DNA of 64,000 nt from Neoroseomonas marina (GTDB taxonomy: Bacteria; Pseudomonadota; Alphaproteobacteria; Acetobacterales; Acetobacteraceae). The stretch covers positions 186,001 through 250,000 of the forward strand of contig NZ_JABBKX010000007.1 of the NCBI RefSeq assembly GCF_012927745.1, written 5' to 3'. Shown here piece by piece: positions 52,386 to 62,022 of this stretch (its first letter is position 1; every line of letters starts with the position of its first letter). The position numbers and the translations under genes are program-made. Under the pieces are notes generated by a model, which saw only the letters and a program-made list of their open reading frames with translations, did not search any database and was not told the DNA's origin.

Positions 52386-53408
52386 TCAGCGCGCCGCGGC
52401 CGGCCGGAGTTCCGGATAGTCCCGCAGCATCGGAGCCCCGAGCAGCGGCCGGTTCACACCCTGGTGACAGGTGGCGCAGTTCGCCTGGAGCGCGTCGCCC
52501 ATCGGGCCGCGTCGGCTGGCGGGCAGGATCTCCCGCAGCGGCTCGATGTAGTTGACGTTGACGTCGCGGACCATGCGGATGCCGTGCCAGGCGGTCAGGC
52601 GCGGCGGGTGGCTCTCGGTCCAGGAGGAGAAGGCCCGGGAGTTGTGGCAGAAGGTGCAGTTCACCCCCAGCGCCTCCGAGATGTGGATCATCAGCCCGTA
52701 GACCGATTCCGCATCCTGGATCGGATGCACGCCGCCGGGGGCGAGCGCACGGGTCGTCTGCACGCGGATGTTCCCGTCCTGCGCGAGGAAGCGCGAGAAG
52801 GGATCATAGGGCAGCGAGGTGAGCCCCACGGCCGGCGCGGCGAGGTTCTGCCCGTTGGCCGAGGCTGCCATGCCGCGCGCGCCGTGCTCGGGCGCCGTCG
52901 CCCACACCTGCTGCGGCACCAGGTTGCCGCGGTGGCAGGTGTAGCAGGTGACGCCGGTCTGCTGCACATGGTTGGCCCAGTCCGCATTGATGTGGCGGAC
53001 CATCTGGACCATGCGCCGCGCGACGCGCTTGCGGTAGTTGTCGTCGGAGGCGAAGTCGCCTTCGACATGGCAGCCGTTGCAGCCTTCCGCCGGCGAGACC
53101 CACTCGGTCATCGCCTGCATGATGCGGCCGAACTGCTCGACGCTGAGGTCGCCGAAGACCTGCAGGTTGTCGTAGATCGAGGAGGCGCGGTCGCCGTCCG
53201 TCCCCGCAGCCTCCGGGGCGGCCGGCACCTGGTTGCGGGCGACCAGCCCGGCATCGCGCCGCGGGTTTGTCACGCCGACCATGCCGGTGCCGCGGAAGCC
53301 CTGCTGCACGCTCACGGGCGGGGGTCGCTCGAAGGCCTGCAGCACGAAGACCGAGCCGAGGAAGGCGAGGAAGACCGCCGCCAGGGCCAGGGGGAACCTG
53401 ATCTTCAT
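52386..53408 (-). CDS. pufC: Photosynthetic reaction-centre tetrahaem cytochrome c subunit
   Basis: A 340-aa periplasmic cytochrome that re-reduces the special pair. N-terminal membrane anchor [20 protein letters not shown]. Four CxxCH haem sites: CNGCH (110-114), CYTCH (155-159), CTFCH (251-255) and CATCH (311-315), with Met ligands in MVQMVRHIN and comparable helices. NNCxx-type lipobox is absent, so it is probably held by the uncleaved helix. Overlaps pufM by 4 bp. Confidence 0.97.
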   Translation of the reverse strand: MKIRFPLALAAVFLAFLGSVFVLQAFERPPPVSVQQGFRGTGMVGVTNPRRDAGLVARNQVPAAPEAAGTDGDRASSIYDNLQVFGDLSVEQFGRIMQAMTEWVSPAEGCNGCHVEGDFASDDNYRKRVARRMVQMVRHINADWANHVQQTGVTCYTCHRGNLVPQQVWATAPEHGARGMAASANGQNLAAPAVGLTSLPYDPFSRFLAQDGNIRVQTTRALAPGGVHPIQDAESVYGLMIHISEALGVNCTFCHNSRAFSSWTESHPPRLTAWHGIRMVRDVNVNYIEPLREILPASRRGPMGDALQANCATCHQGVNRPLLGAPMLRDYPELRPAAAR

Positions 53409-54382
53409 CGCGTGCCTCCCGTTGCGAGGGCCGGGTCGGTGATGGCAGGCGCGACGGCGGGGTAGCCGGGCGCGTAGCCATGGTCCATGGCCCAGGCGTA
53501 CCAGTTGTCGACCACGGTGCCGGTCAGCAGGATGCCGATCCCACCGGTGATGGGGCAGAGCGCGGCGAACCACCAGGCCCAGCGGTGCAGCGATTCGAAG
53601 GTGGCGTTGAAGCCCATCGTCCAGCGCCAGAAGATCGCCGCGCGCTCGGCCGCCGTGCCGCGGTCCACCGCCTGCTCGACCTCACGCTCGCCGCCGAAGC
53701 GGCTGACCGCGAGGATGGTCGCGCCATGCATCGCGAACAGCAGCGTCGACCCGTAGAGGAAGGCGATCGAGAGCGCGTGGAACGGGTTGTAGAAGAGGTT
53801 GCCGTAGCGGATGGAGAAGGCGGCGGTCCAATCGAGGTGCGGGAAGATGCCGAAGGGCACCGCCTCGGACCAGGATCCCATCAGCAGCGGGCGAATGAAG
53901 CCCAGCACCAGGTAGAGCCAGATCGCCGCGGCGAAGGCCCAGGACAGGTGCTGGCCGAGGCCGAGCTGATGCGCGCGGCGATAGAGCCTCGCCCACCACA
54001 GCAGGATCGACATCGTCAGGAAGAAGCCCGCCATCAGCCACCATCCGCCATGCGCAAGCGGCGGGAAGCGCAGCCCGTAGGCCGGGGACGGAGGTTCGAG
54101 ACCCAGCCAGGGCAGCTGCCGCACGAACTGGATCGGGTTCCAGTTCACCGAGGCGAGCATGTTCAGCCCGATGATCTCGAAGGCGACGAAGCCGAAGACG
54201 AGCGACAGCACGCCCAGGTGGCCCAGGTAGATCGGCCCGACCTGCGCATCGCCGATCTTGCCCATCAGGTAGCTGAAGCCGCGCTGGGGCGATCGGTGCT
54301 GGTCGTCCCGCCCGATCGGCACGCCGGCATAGACCGGCCCGCGAACCTGCACCCGGGTGAAGAGGTTGAGGTATTCGGCCAT
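53405..54382 (-). CDS. pufM: Photosynthetic reaction-centre M subunit
   Basis: A 325-aa, five-helix protein binding bacteriochlorophylls and the primary quinone. [18 protein letters not shown] start, [102 protein letters not shown] (His ligands of the special pair and iron), and [18 protein letters not shown]. Its C-terminus is extended as in pufC-containing species. It starts 14 bp after pufL. Confidence 0.98.
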   Translation of the reverse strand: MAEYLNLFTRVQVRGPVYAGVPIGRDDQHRSPQRGFSYLMGKIGDAQVGPIYLGHLGVLSLVFGFVAFEIIGLNMLASVNWNPIQFVRQLPWLGLEPPSPAYGLRFPPLAHGGWWLMAGFFLTMSILLWWARLYRRAHQLGLGQHLSWAFAAAIWLYLVLGFIRPLLMGSWSEAVPFGIFPHLDWTAAFSIRYGNLFYNPFHALSIAFLYGSTLLFAMHGATILAVSRFGGEREVEQAVDRGTAAERAAIFWRWTMGFNATFESLHRWAWWFAALCPITGGIGILLTGTVVDNWYAWAMDHGYAPGYPAVAPAITDPALATGGTR

Positions 54383-54396
54383 GACCTGCGCCTCCC

Positions 54397-55224
54397 TCAA
54401 TGCGCCCAGATGGGCAGGTTGAGCCACCAGCCCCACCATTCGGGCCAGCCGCGCGTCCAGAACGGTCCGCTGATGACGATGCAGACCGCGCTCCAGAAGC
54501 CCGCGGACAGCGCGATGAAGAGGCCGAGGCGATGGATGCCGAGCGTGCCGATCGAGTAGCCGATCGCATCGCGGAAGAAGGTGTTCTCATGCTCGGTGGT
54601 CTTCACCGGCTCGCCCCGCGCGGGGTTGATGGCGGCGAGCACGACCGAGGCGTGCATCGAGAGCGCGAGCGTCGTGGTGAAGAAGAAGGTCACCGCGATC
54701 ATGTGCGCCGGATTGTAGTGGAAGTGCAGGTACTGGTAGCCGACGTTGGACACCCAATCGAGGTGCGTCCAGATCCCGTAGGGAAAGCCGTGGCCCCAGG
54801 CGCCCATCAGCACCGGGCGGATCACCACCAGGGTGAAGTAGGCGAAGACGGCCATGCCGAAGGCGAAGGGGATGTGCAGCCCCATGCCGAGCTTGCGCGC
54901 GATCTCCGCCTGGCGCAGCGCCCAGGAGACGAAGGCGCCCAGCGCGCAGACCGTGATCGCCTGCCAGAATCCGCCCTGCTTCAGCGGCGCCAGGCCGAGC
55001 CCATAGGCCAGGTCCGGCGGCGCCACGCTGATCTTCCACGGATTCCACACGCCGTCGATCGCGGTGGAGTAGAGGATCAGCGCCGTGCCGAGCACGCCGA
55101 AGAAGACCGTCAGAACGCCGAAGAAGCCGACGTAGAACGGCCCCACCCAGAAATCGAAGAGATCACCGCCAAGCAGCGTTCCGCCGCGGACGCGGTACTT
55201 CCTCTCGAACGACAGCATCGCCAT
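54397..55224 (-). CDS. pufL: Photosynthetic reaction-centre L subunit
   Basis: A 275-aa partner of Puf[37 protein letters not shown] is the conserved N-terminus; [48 protein letters not shown] contains the bacteriochlorophyll and iron-ligating His; [27 protein letters not shown] holds the quinone-B region; terminal [18 protein letters not shown]. The start is ATG 55224. Alternative start ATG 55218 would drop two residues. Confidence 0.98.
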   Translation of the reverse strand: MAMLSFERKYRVRGGTLLGGDLFDFWVGPFYVGFFGVLTVFFGVLGTALILYSTAIDGVWNPWKISVAPPDLAYGLGLAPLKQGGFWQAITVCALGAFVSWALRQAEIARKLGMGLHIPFAFGMAVFAYFTLVVIRPVLMGAWGHGFPYGIWTHLDWVSNVGYQYLHFHYNPAHMIAVTFFFTTTLALSMHASVVLAAINPARGEPVKTTEHENTFFRDAIGYSIGTLGIHRLGLFIALSAGFWSAVCIVISGPFWTRGWPEWWGWWLNLPIWAH

Positions 55225-55247
55225 GAGCCTGTCCTCCCGCCTGCCGC

Positions 55248-55320
55248 GGCGACGACGCGTCGCCATCGGGGACCCGGCGGCGGGCGGCGAGGCGAGGCGC
55301 CGCGCCGTCCCGTCGCCGGG
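55248..55320 (-). promoter_or_regulatory. pufA-pufL intercistronic hairpins (mRNA processing/stability element)
   Basis: Within the 105-bp pufA-pufL gap are a 7-bp hairpin GGCGACG-ACG-CGTCGCC (55248-55264) and a long imperfect stem pairing CCCGGCGGCG (55273-55282) with CGTCGCCGGG (55311-55320). In known puf operons, such structures protect the pufBA segment and set the light-harvesting to reaction-centre ratio. Confidence 0.55.
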
Positions 55321-55329
55321 CAGTCTCCG

Positions 55330-55494
55330 CTACCGGGGCGCCGAAGCGGCCGGAGCGGGTCGCGGACCCTCGATCCAGTTGAACCGGTCGGTGCTGAGCA
55401 GAATGAAGTGGATCAGCAACGCCAGGGTCATCAGGAACACGGAGAGCGCCACGAGAACGCGACGCGGATCGAAAAGCAGCCAGAGTCGCCACAT
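55330..55494 (-). CDS. pufA: Light-harvesting complex 1 alpha subunit
   Basis: A 54-aa single-helix antenna polypeptide. [20 protein letters not shown] is the classical LH1-alpha N-terminus; bacteriochlorophyll-ligating His29 sits in [16 protein letters not shown] strong GAAGGAGG ribosome-binding site precedes the ATG. It lies 14 bp after pufB. Confidence 0.97.
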   Translation of the reverse strand: MWRLWLLFDPRRVLVALSVFLMTLALLIHFILLSTDRFNWIEGPRPAPAASAPR

Positions 55495-55508
55495 GTCCTG
55501 CGCCTCCT

Positions 55509-55718
55509 TCAGACGAAGAACGACGCCACGGTCGTGGCGCCATCCATCAGCTCGGTGTATCCGCGCGGCCCTGGGAGCCAGGGACGCCACATCCACACCA
55601 GGATGTGCGCAACGATCGCGACCACGGTGAATCCGACGAAGCTCGAGACGAAGAGTCCATGGAACTCGCGCGCCTCGGACTCCGTGAGCCCGCTGATCGA
55701 TCCTTCCTTATCGGCCAT
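55509..55718 (-). CDS. pufB: Light-harvesting complex 1 beta subunit
   Basis: A 69-aa antenna polypeptide: [20 protein letters not shown] then [28 protein letters not shown] with His20 and the chlorophyll ligand His38. The C-terminal tail ([17 protein letters not shown]) is about 15 residues longer than many LH1-beta chains. Two adjacent ATGs (55721 and 55718) are possible; 55718 gives the usual N-terminus. Confidence 0.95.
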   Translation of the reverse strand: MADKEGSISGLTESEAREFHGLFVSSFVGFTVVAIVAHILVWMWRPWLPGPRGYTELMDGATTVASFFV

Positions 55719-55885
55719 CATGAGGCCTTTCGGATGGCGGCCTTGCGGCCGGTTACCGCACATCTCCCGCGCGGCAGGGACACATCCGGCCCACCGGGCC
55801 GGCTGCGGCGTTCGATCCGGGGGAACCGGACCGGCGCTCGGTCGAGGCGGCCATGCCGCCCGATCTGGATGGTGTTCGCGCTCAT
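55718..55885 (-). CDS. 55-aa ORF in the pufQ position (unknown)
   Basis: An open frame exactly fills the gap between bchZ and pufB: its ATG overlaps the bchZ TGA (ATGA) and its TGA overlaps the pufB ATG. It encodes a basic, Arg-rich peptide starting [18 protein letters not shown] with no membrane helix. PufQ of Rhodobacter occupies this site but is a membrane protein of about 75 aa, and no similarity to it is visible here. It may be a translated coupling peptide or an RNA-binding factor, or non-coding leader that is open by chance. Confidence 0.45.
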   Translation of the reverse strand: MSANTIQIGRHGRLDRAPVRFPRIERRSRPGGPDVSLPRGRCAVTGRKAAIRKAS

Positions 55886-57330
55886 GCCGGCACGGGCTCC
55901 GGCAGGGGGCCGAGCGCAGCGGCGACGCGGGCGCGCGTCACGCGCGCCTCGCCAGCGGCAAGGGCGGCGTCCTCGACCTGCTCGCGCAGGCGCTTCGCCG
56001 CCGAGATGCGCAGCAGGAAGGGCGCCGCCTCGACATGCGCGTCGAGCAGGTCGCGCGCCGCATCCTCCCACGTCTCGCCGGCGCGGGCCGGCGTCGCGAC
56101 CGCGGCGCGGTCGAGTTGCGTGCCCAGCGGCAGGATGTGGAACAGCGCGTCGAACAGCGCGTTGCAGTATTCCTGCACGACGTAGGTCGCGCCGGCGTAG
56201 CCCATGAAGGGCGTGCCGGTGGCGCGGCGGATGATCGCACCGGGGAAGCTCGCCGGGATGTACTGCGCGCGGCCGCCGACCTCGGCCGCGTACATGCGTT
56301 CGTTGTAGGACCCGAAGAGCACCAGCGGCGGCGTGCGGTGGATCGCCTCGCGCACCGCGGTGTTGTCCGGCTTCTCGCCCGCCTTGCGGCCGAAGGCGAA
56401 GGCGCAGGGAATGCCGAGATCCTCGGCCAGCAGGCGCTGCAGCCCGCGCGCATAGGTCTCGGTCGCCGCGACGCCGAAGGAGGCGGTGGCGAAGAAATCC
56501 TGCGTCACGCTGCGCCACAGGTCCCACAGGGGCTTCAGCGTGGTGTGCTTCTCGCGCTCGATGAAGGGCTCGGGGTCGACGCCCGTCAGCTCGCCGAGCT
56601 GGCGCAGGAAGTTCGTCGTCGCATGCAGGCCCATCGGCGCGCGCAGCCAGGGGCGCTCGAGCGTCTCGCACAGCCGTGCGCCGAATTCACGGTAGAGGCA
56701 GACATTCACCTCGGCGTCCGCGAGGCGCGGAATGTCCTCGACATGGCTGCCGAGCGGGAAGACCAGGTTCACCTCGCAGCCGATGCCCTCGACCAGGCGG
56801 CGGATCTCCGCGAGGTCGGACGGCATGTTGAAGGTGCCGTAGATCGGGCCGATCAGGTTGACGCGGGGGCACTCGCCCTCCTTGCGCGGCTTCGGTGCCT
56901 TGACGCGCCTGGTGCCGAACTCGGTCCAGAGCCAGTTGATGGCGCGATCGGCCGACTGCCACTGGTCCTCGTCGATGGTGCGCGGGATGAAGCGGCGGAG
57001 GTTCGATCCTTCCGGCGTCACGCCGCCGCCGATCATCTCGGCGATCGAGCCCGTCACCACCACGGCGGGCAGGTCCGGATCCTGCGTGGCGGAAGCCCGC
57101 TTCAGCAGCGACTCGGTGCCGTTCTGGGAGAGCGCGTCCTCGTCGATGCCGGTGACGACGATGGGCAGCTCGTGCGGCGGCAGGCCATCGGTGTAGTGCA
57201 GCACGGCGGTGACCGGCAGGTTCTCGCAGCCTACCGGGCCGTCGATCACCACGCGCAGCCCGCGCACTGCGCTGAAGGCGTAGACCGCCCCCCAGTAGCC
57301 GCCGGCGCGATCATGATCGAGGACGAGCAT
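55882..57330 (-). CDS. bchZ: Chlorophyllide a reductase subunit Z
   Basis: The 482-aa subunit forms with BchY the catalytic component that reduces ring B of chlorophyllide a to bacteriochlorophyllide. Starts [58 protein letters not shown]; cluster-ligand Cys is in PVGCEN. Other motifs include [32 protein letters not shown] and [36 protein letters not shown]. Nitrogenase NifK-like. It begins 2 bp after bchY. Confidence 0.98.
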   Translation of the reverse strand: MLVLDHDRAGGYWGAVYAFSAVRGLRVVIDGPVGCENLPVTAVLHYTDGLPPHELPIVVTGIDEDALSQNGTESLLKRASATQDPDLPAVVVTGSIAEMIGGGVTPEGSNLRRFIPRTIDEDQWQSADRAINWLWTEFGTRRVKAPKPRKEGECPRVNLIGPIYGTFNMPSDLAEIRRLVEGIGCEVNLVFPLGSHVEDIPRLADAEVNVCLYREFGARLCETLERPWLRAPMGLHATTNFLRQLGELTGVDPEPFIEREKHTTLKPLWDLWRSVTQDFFATASFGVAATETYARGLQRLLAEDLGIPCAFAFGRKAGEKPDNTAVREAIHRTPPLVLFGSYNERMYAAEVGGRAQYIPASFPGAIIRRATGTPFMGYAGATYVVQEYCNALFDALFHILPLGTQLDRAAVATPARAGETWEDAARDLLDAHVEAAPFLLRISAAKRLREQVEDAALAAGEARVTRARVAAALGPLPEPVPA

Positions 57331-57332
57331 GG

Positions 57333-58826
57333 TCAGGTCCCCACCGCTTCTTCCGCCTTGGCCTTCGCCGCGCGCAGCTTGCGCTGCCGCTCGCGGAAGC
57401 CGGGCGGGTCGACCGGGCGTTCGCGGAAGCCGTAGCCCGCGCCGTCCGGCGTGCCGACGCCGTCGAAGAAGGACACCATGCGTGCGAAGCGTTCCCGCCC
57501 GCGCGTCTGCGCCGCCACGATGCCGGCGAGCGACGCCGCGCCCGCCGGGCCGAACAGCGGCCGCGCCGAGACCATGTTGGTGAAGTAGAGCGCGGGGATG
57601 CCGAGCTCCTTCGCCTTCTGCACCAACGGCGTGGTGCCGAGCGCAAGGTCCGGCCGCACCTCCTTCATCGCGGCCATGTCCTGCTCGAGGCTCGCGCGGT
57701 ACTGGACATGCGCCCCCCGCGCGGCGAGCCAGTCGCGGTCGGCCGCGCTCCAGTCCGTGCGCGGGCAGGCGGTGCCGACATAGGGCACCTCCGCACCGGC
57801 CTCGATCAGCAGCCGCGCGACGAGAAGTTCCGATCCCTCATAGCCCGAGACGGTGACGCGCGCCTGGATCGGGTTCGCCGCCAGCGCCGCGCGGATCGCC
57901 GGCAGGGCGCGCGCCTTCGCGTCGTCGAGCCGCGCCGCTTCCACCCCCGCCGCGCCGGCGATCGCCTCGAGCCAGGCCGCCGTGCCCTCGACGCCGACCG
58001 GCGCCGAACCGACCACCGGCCGCCCCGCCGCGCGGAACTCGCGCACCGTCGCGACATAGAAGGGATGCACCGCGGCGGCGACGACGCTGTCGAGCGCGCC
58101 GTAGAGGTCGCGCCATTCCCGTGCCGGCAGCTGCGGCGCCAGGCTGAGGCCGAGCGGCGCGAGCAGCGCCGCGATGCCGGGCGGATCGGCGGGGAACAGC
58201 TCTCCGATCAGCGAGACGCCGCGCAGCCCCTCCTGCATCTCGCGCGGCCGCGCCACGGGGCCGGCCTCGGCCTCCAGACGCGCGGTGCGCAGCATGGCGC
58301 CGGCGAGCACGTCCTTCGCCTCGGCATGGGTCGGCACGCCGAAGCCCGGCACGTCGATGCCGATCACCCGCACGCCGCCGATCGTCTTCGGCAGCAGCTC
58401 GAGCGGCACGCCGGACGCCGTCGGGACGCAGAGGTTGATGACGACGACGGCGTCATGCTCGTCGGGATTCGCGGTCTGGTGGACGGCGTCGCGGATGTCC
58501 TCGAACAGCTTGCCGGTGACGAGCGTCTCGGAATTGAAGGGCACGTAGCCCACGGAACGCCGCGCGCCGTAGAAATGGCTGGTGAAGGTCAGGCCGTAGA
58601 CGCAGCAGGCCGAGCCCGAGAGGATCGTCGCCACGCGCCGCATCCGCAGCCCGACGCGCAGCGACCCGAAGGCCGGGCACATGGATTGCGGCTGGTCGTG
58701 CGGGCCGCGGGGATAGTCCTCCGCCAGGCGGGCCATCGCCTCGCCCTTGCCCGCGGCGCGCGCCGCCTCGAGCATGGTTTCCCGCCCGCCATGGCAGCCC
58801 GAAGTGGTGGGAGGGAGCGTGTCCAA
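57333..58826 (-). CDS. bchY: Chlorophyllide a reductase subunit Y
   Basis: The 497-aa NifD-like partner of Bch[102 protein letters not shown] includes the cluster-ligating Cys. [30 protein letters not shown] and [17 protein letters not shown] are further family features. Somewhat longer at the C-terminus (about 20 residues, charged). Separated from bchX by 3 bp. Confidence 0.97.
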   Translation of the reverse strand: MDTLPPTTSGCHGGRETMLEAARAAGKGEAMARLAEDYPRGPHDQPQSMCPAFGSLRVGLRMRRVATILSGSACCVYGLTFTSHFYGARRSVGYVPFNSETLVTGKLFEDIRDAVHQTANPDEHDAVVVINLCVPTASGVPLELLPKTIGGVRVIGIDVPGFGVPTHAEAKDVLAGAMLRTARLEAEAGPVARPREMQEGLRGVSLIGELFPADPPGIAALLAPLGLSLAPQLPAREWRDLYGALDSVVAAAVHPFYVATVREFRAAGRPVVGSAPVGVEGTAAWLEAIAGAAGVEAARLDDAKARALPAIRAALAANPIQARVTVSGYEGSELLVARLLIEAGAEVPYVGTACPRTDWSAADRDWLAARGAHVQYRASLEQDMAAMKEVRPDLALGTTPLVQKAKELGIPALYFTNMVSARPLFGPAGAASLAGIVAAQTRGRERFARMVSFFDGVGTPDGAGYGFRERPVDPPGFRERQRKLRAAKAKAEEAVGT

Positions 58827-58829
58827 GGC

Positions 58830-59849
58830 TCAGCTCCCCTCGTAGACCACTTCGAGGGACGGCTTCTGCAGCACCTCGGCCGCGCACATGTCCTCCATGG
58901 TCGCGGGGTCGAGCACCACATGCCGGCCGACCGTCTCGCCCTTGAACAGGCCGAGCAGCGATTCCTGCGTCAGCGGCGTCGGGCGCAGCGGCGGGGCCTC
59001 GGCCACCTGCACGCCGAGCGCGGCGAACAACGGCCCCCATTCGCCGTCGGGCTTGCCGATGATCTCGTAGTTGGCGGATTTGCGCCGGATGTCCTCATTG
59101 GCCGGGATGGCGGCGAGCACCGGGATGCCGGCGGCCTCGGCGAAGGCCTGCGCCTCGCCGGTGTTGTCGTCCTTGTTCACCACCATGCCGGCGACGCCGA
59201 CATTGCCGCCGAGCTTGCGGAAGTATTCCACCGCCGAGCAGACGTTGTTGGCGACGTAGAGCGACTGCAGGTCGTTCGAGCCGACGACGATGACCTTCTG
59301 GCACATGTCGCGCGCGATCGGCAGGCCGAAGCCGCCGCAGACCACGTCGCCCAGGAAGTCGAGCAGCACGAAGTCGAAGTCCCACTGGTGGAAGCCGAGC
59401 TTCTCCAGCAGTTCGAAGCCGTGGATGATGCCGCGCCCGCCGCAGCCGCGCCCGACCTCGGGGCCGCCGAGTTCCATGGCGAAGACACCGTCGCGCTTGA
59501 AGCAGACATCGCCGATCGCCACCGGCTCGCCGGCGGCCTTCTTGCGGCTGCTCGTCTCGATGATCGTCGGACAGGACTTGCCGCCGAACAGCAGGCTGGT
59601 CGTGTCGCTCTTCGGGTCGCAGCCGATCAGCAGCACGCGCTTGCCCTGCTGCGCCATCATGTAGGACAGGTTCGCGAGCGTGAACGACTTGCCGATGCCG
59701 CCCTTGCCGTAGATCGCGATGACCTGCGTCTTCTTCGCGGCGGGCGTGGTCGGCACGGGGTCGGGGCCGATGGAGGCCTCGGCGCGGAGGCGGTCGGCCA
59801 TCGAGAGCGTCGGCGACGCGCCCTGCGGGTTCGGCACGGGGGCGTTCAT
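58830..59849 (-). CDS. bchX: Chlorophyllide a reductase iron protein subunit X
   Basis: The 339-aa NifH-like ATPase that donates electrons to BchYZ. Nucleotide-binding P-loop YGKGGIGKS at residues 47-55, GCDPKSDTTSLLFGGK, [4Fe-4S]-ligating Cys in GPEVGRGCGGRGII and in FLGDVVCGGFGLPIARDM, and VVGSNDLQSLYVANNVCSAVEYF. The first 40 residues form a variable extension usual for BchX. ATG overlaps the bchC stop (ATGA). Confidence 0.98.
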   Translation of the reverse strand: MNAPVPNPQGASPTLSMADRLRAEASIGPDPVPTTPAAKKTQVIAIYGKGGIGKSFTLANLSYMMAQQGKRVLLIGCDPKSDTTSLLFGGKSCPTIIETSSRKKAAGEPVAIGDVCFKRDGVFAMELGGPEVGRGCGGRGIIHGFELLEKLGFHQWDFDFVLLDFLGDVVCGGFGLPIARDMCQKVIVVGSNDLQSLYVANNVCSAVEYFRKLGGNVGVAGMVVNKDDNTGEAQAFAEAAGIPVLAAIPANEDIRRKSANYEIIGKPDGEWGPLFAALGVQVAEAPPLRPTPLTQESLLGLFKGETVGRHVVLDPATMEDMCAAEVLQKPSLEVVYEGS

Positions 59850-60802
59850 GCGGCGTCTCTCCAATCGAGGACAAGCTTCAGGCAGGCGGCGTCGTCGAAG
59901 GCGGTGCGGTAGGCGCGTTCCGCCTCCCCCGCCGCGGCGCGATGGGTGATGAGGCCGTCCAGGTCGAGCTGACCTTCGGCGACCATCTCGGTGACGGCAT
60001 GCAGGTCGGCGGGCTTCCACTCGGCCGCCACGCGCAGCCGCGCCTCCTTCATGAAGGCGGGCGGAAAGGCGAAGGAGATGCGCTCGGCATAGAAGCCGGC
60101 GAGGACGATCTCTCCGCCCGGCGCCAGGCGCGCGATCAGGGAATCGATCGCCTGCGCATCGCCGCTCGCATCGTAGATGGCGCGGTAGTCGCGCCGCGGA
60201 TCGTCCTCCGGCGCGACGACGTCGTAGCCGCTGGCGCCGGCGCGCCGCGTCGCGGAGGTCTCCCACACCACCGGGGCACGCCCGCCGGACAGCACGGCGA
60301 GGCGCGCCATCAGCCGTCCCAGCACGCCATGCCCCACGATGAGCTCCGGTCGTGTCGCGCCCGGCGCCGCGATGGCGTGCCAGGCCGTCGCCGCGAGCGC
60401 GAGCAGCACGCCGCGCTCGCCCAGCGCAGGATCGATGCGCGTGGTGCGCGCGCCCGGCACGACGAGGCGCGAGGCCGCGCCACCGAACAGGCCGCGGAGT
60501 TCCGCACCATCCAGCGCGCCGAAGCAGCGGGCCCCAGGCACGAAGACGGCATCGCCGACGCGGCGGCCGGAGGCGGGCCCGGCCGCGACGATATGGCCGA
60601 CGGCCTCATAGCCGGGCACCAGCGGATAGCCCATGCCAGGGAAGGGTGGCATCCGGCCGGACCAGAGCAGACGCTCCGTGCCGGTGCTGACGCCGCTCCA
60701 GTCCACTGCGACGACCACGTCGGACTCGCCCGGCATCGCGAGCGGAACGCGCCGAAGCGCCAGTTCCTGCGGGGCCGTCATGACGATAGCGACGGTGTCC
60801 AT
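59846..60802 (-). CDS. bchC: Bacteriochlorophyllide a dehydrogenase (3-hydroxyethyl)
   Basis: A 318-aa medium-chain dehydrogenase converting the 3-hydroxyethyl to a 3-acetyl group in bacteriochlorophyll synthesis. Motifs: DWSGVSTGTERLLWSGRMPPFPGMGYPLVPGYEAVGHIV, ALAATAWHAI, LIVGHGVLGRLMARLAV (Rossmann), and GEIVLAGFYAERISFAFPPAFMKEARLRVAAEW. Upstream lie tandem PpsR boxes, so it heads a bchCXYZ-puf transcriptional unit nested inside the longer crtEF superoperon. Confidence 0.97.
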   Translation of the reverse strand: MDTVAIVMTAPQELALRRVPLAMPGESDVVVAVDWSGVSTGTERLLWSGRMPPFPGMGYPLVPGYEAVGHIVAAGPASGRRVGDAVFVPGARCFGALDGAELRGLFGGAASRLVVPGARTTRIDPALGERGVLLALAATAWHAIAAPGATRPELIVGHGVLGRLMARLAVLSGGRAPVVWETSATRRAGASGYDVVAPEDDPRRDYRAIYDASGDAQAIDSLIARLAPGGEIVLAGFYAERISFAFPPAFMKEARLRVAAEWKPADLHAVTEMVAEGQLDLDGLITHRAAAGEAERAYRTAFDDAACLKLVLDWRDAA

Positions 60803-60828
60803 CGGCCGGACTCCTGGGTTCGCGGCAG

Positions 60829-60872
60829 TGTCAGTCTAAGAGGACAGTAAAGACTGTCAAGAAGAATGGACT
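60829..60872 (-). promoter_or_regulatory. PpsR operator pair upstream of bchC
   Basis: TGT-CAGTCTAAGAGG-ACA at 60829-60846 is a perfect TGT-N12-ACA box (also TGTC-N10-GACA). A second copy, TGT-N12-ACT at 60855-60872, has one mismatch. Two adjacent boxes in the bchC promoter match the arrangement known from Rhodobacter. Confidence 0.8.
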
Positions 60873-60890
60873 TGATTGCCGCTTTCAGCG

Positions 60891-62021
60891 TCAATCGCCC
60901 ATGACATCGGCGACCATCACGCTGGCGATCAGCGGCATCCGCACGCGCAGCAGCCGCGGCTGCGCGAAGCCGGCCGCGCGCAGCATCTCCGCGAGCTCCG
61001 CCGCGCTGCGCAGCCGCCCCTGCCCCATGGCGAGGAGGTAGAGCGCGAAATACGCGCCGACGCGCTCGGCCCCCGGCGTGCCGGCCATCGGCTCGGCAAT
61101 GAGGATGCGCCCGCCGGACGGCAGCGCCGCGCGAACCTTGCCCAGCAAGGCGCGGACGACCGCGTCGTCATGGTCGTGCAGCACGCGCACCAGCGTCACG
61201 AGATCCGCGCCTGGCGGCAGCGGGTCGGCGCGGAAGTCGCCACCCTCGGCCGAGCTGCGCGCGGCAAGCCCTGCCGCGGCGAAGCGCGCCCGCGCGCGAT
61301 CCGCGACGGGCGGCAGGTCGAACAGGGTGAAGGCCGTCTCGGGCGCGCGCGGCGCGACCTCGATGACGAAGCGCCCTTCCCCCCCACCGATGTCGAGCAC
61401 ATGGCGATGCTGCCCGATGGCATAGGCATCCGCGACCTGCGCCGCGACCATGGGCTGGGATGCGGCCATCAGCGCGCCGTAGGGATCGACGCCCGTGGCG
61501 GGTGCGCCGGCCTCCGTGCCGGCATAGGCCCAGAAGCCGGACAGCGCCTCCCCGCGACCGGCGCGCAGCAGGGCGACCGGGTCGCGCAGATCCTCGTACA
61601 GCAGCGCGTGATGACCCACCATCGCCGCGACGCCGGGATTGTCGACCATCGCCGCGCCCAGCGCGCCGAGCCCATAGGCCCCGTCCGTCCGCCGCGCGAG
61701 AAGCCGCAGCGCCACGCAGGCCTCGAGCAACCGCGTCGTGCTCGCGAGCGGCAGTCCCGCGCGAAGCGAAATCGCGACCGCCGGCATCGGCCGTTCGCGC
61801 ACCATCTCGAACAGGCCCAGCCGCAGCGCGGCCGAGAGCGCCTGCGCGTAGACGAAGCCGGCGCAGAGGTCGAACAGCGCCGCCGCGCGCCGCCGCGCGA
61901 TCGGGCGCGTCAGCGGGAAGCGTTCGGCCCAGCGTCGGAAGCGGTCGCTCGCCGACAGCCGCGCCTGCAGCGCGCCGATGCGGTCGCGCAGCGTGGCCGA
62001 CGCCGCCGCCGCACCGGCCAC
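60891..62021 (-). CDS. crtF: Demethylspheroidene/hydroxyneurosporene O-methyltransferase
   Basis: A 376-aa SAM-dependent methyltransferase of the spheroidene/spirilloxanthin pathway. N-terminal dimerisation region RFRRWAERFPLTRPIARRRAAALFDLCAGFVYAQALSAALRLGLFE; SAM motifs VLDIGGGEGRFVIEVA, FTLFDLPPVADRARARF, DLVTLVRVLHDHDDAVVRALL and GGRILIAEPMAGTP. The GTG start at 62021 lies 1 base after the crtE stop; no better start is seen. The stop is 88 bp before bchC. Confidence 0.94.
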   Translation of the reverse strand: MAGAAAASATLRDRIGALQARLSASDRFRRWAERFPLTRPIARRRAAALFDLCAGFVYAQALSAALRLGLFEMVRERPMPAVAISLRAGLPLASTTRLLEACVALRLLARRTDGAYGLGALGAAMVDNPGVAAMVGHHALLYEDLRDPVALLRAGRGEALSGFWAYAGTEAGAPATGVDPYGALMAASQPMVAAQVADAYAIGQHRHVLDIGGGEGRFVIEVAPRAPETAFTLFDLPPVADRARARFAAAGLAARSSAEGGDFRADPLPPGADLVTLVRVLHDHDDAVVRALLGKVRAALPSGGRILIAEPMAGTPGAERVGAYFALYLLAMGQGRLRSAAELAEMLRAAGFAQPRLLRVRMPLIASVMVADVMGD

Positions 62022-62022
62022 G

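Noticed and set aside
55718..55885. Annotation as pufQ
   Set aside because: Position fits, but length, charge and lack of a membrane helix do not match PufQ.
57708..59912. 734-codon frame opposite bchX and bchY
   Set aside because: Both bch genes on the other strand are certain; the frame has no family similarity.
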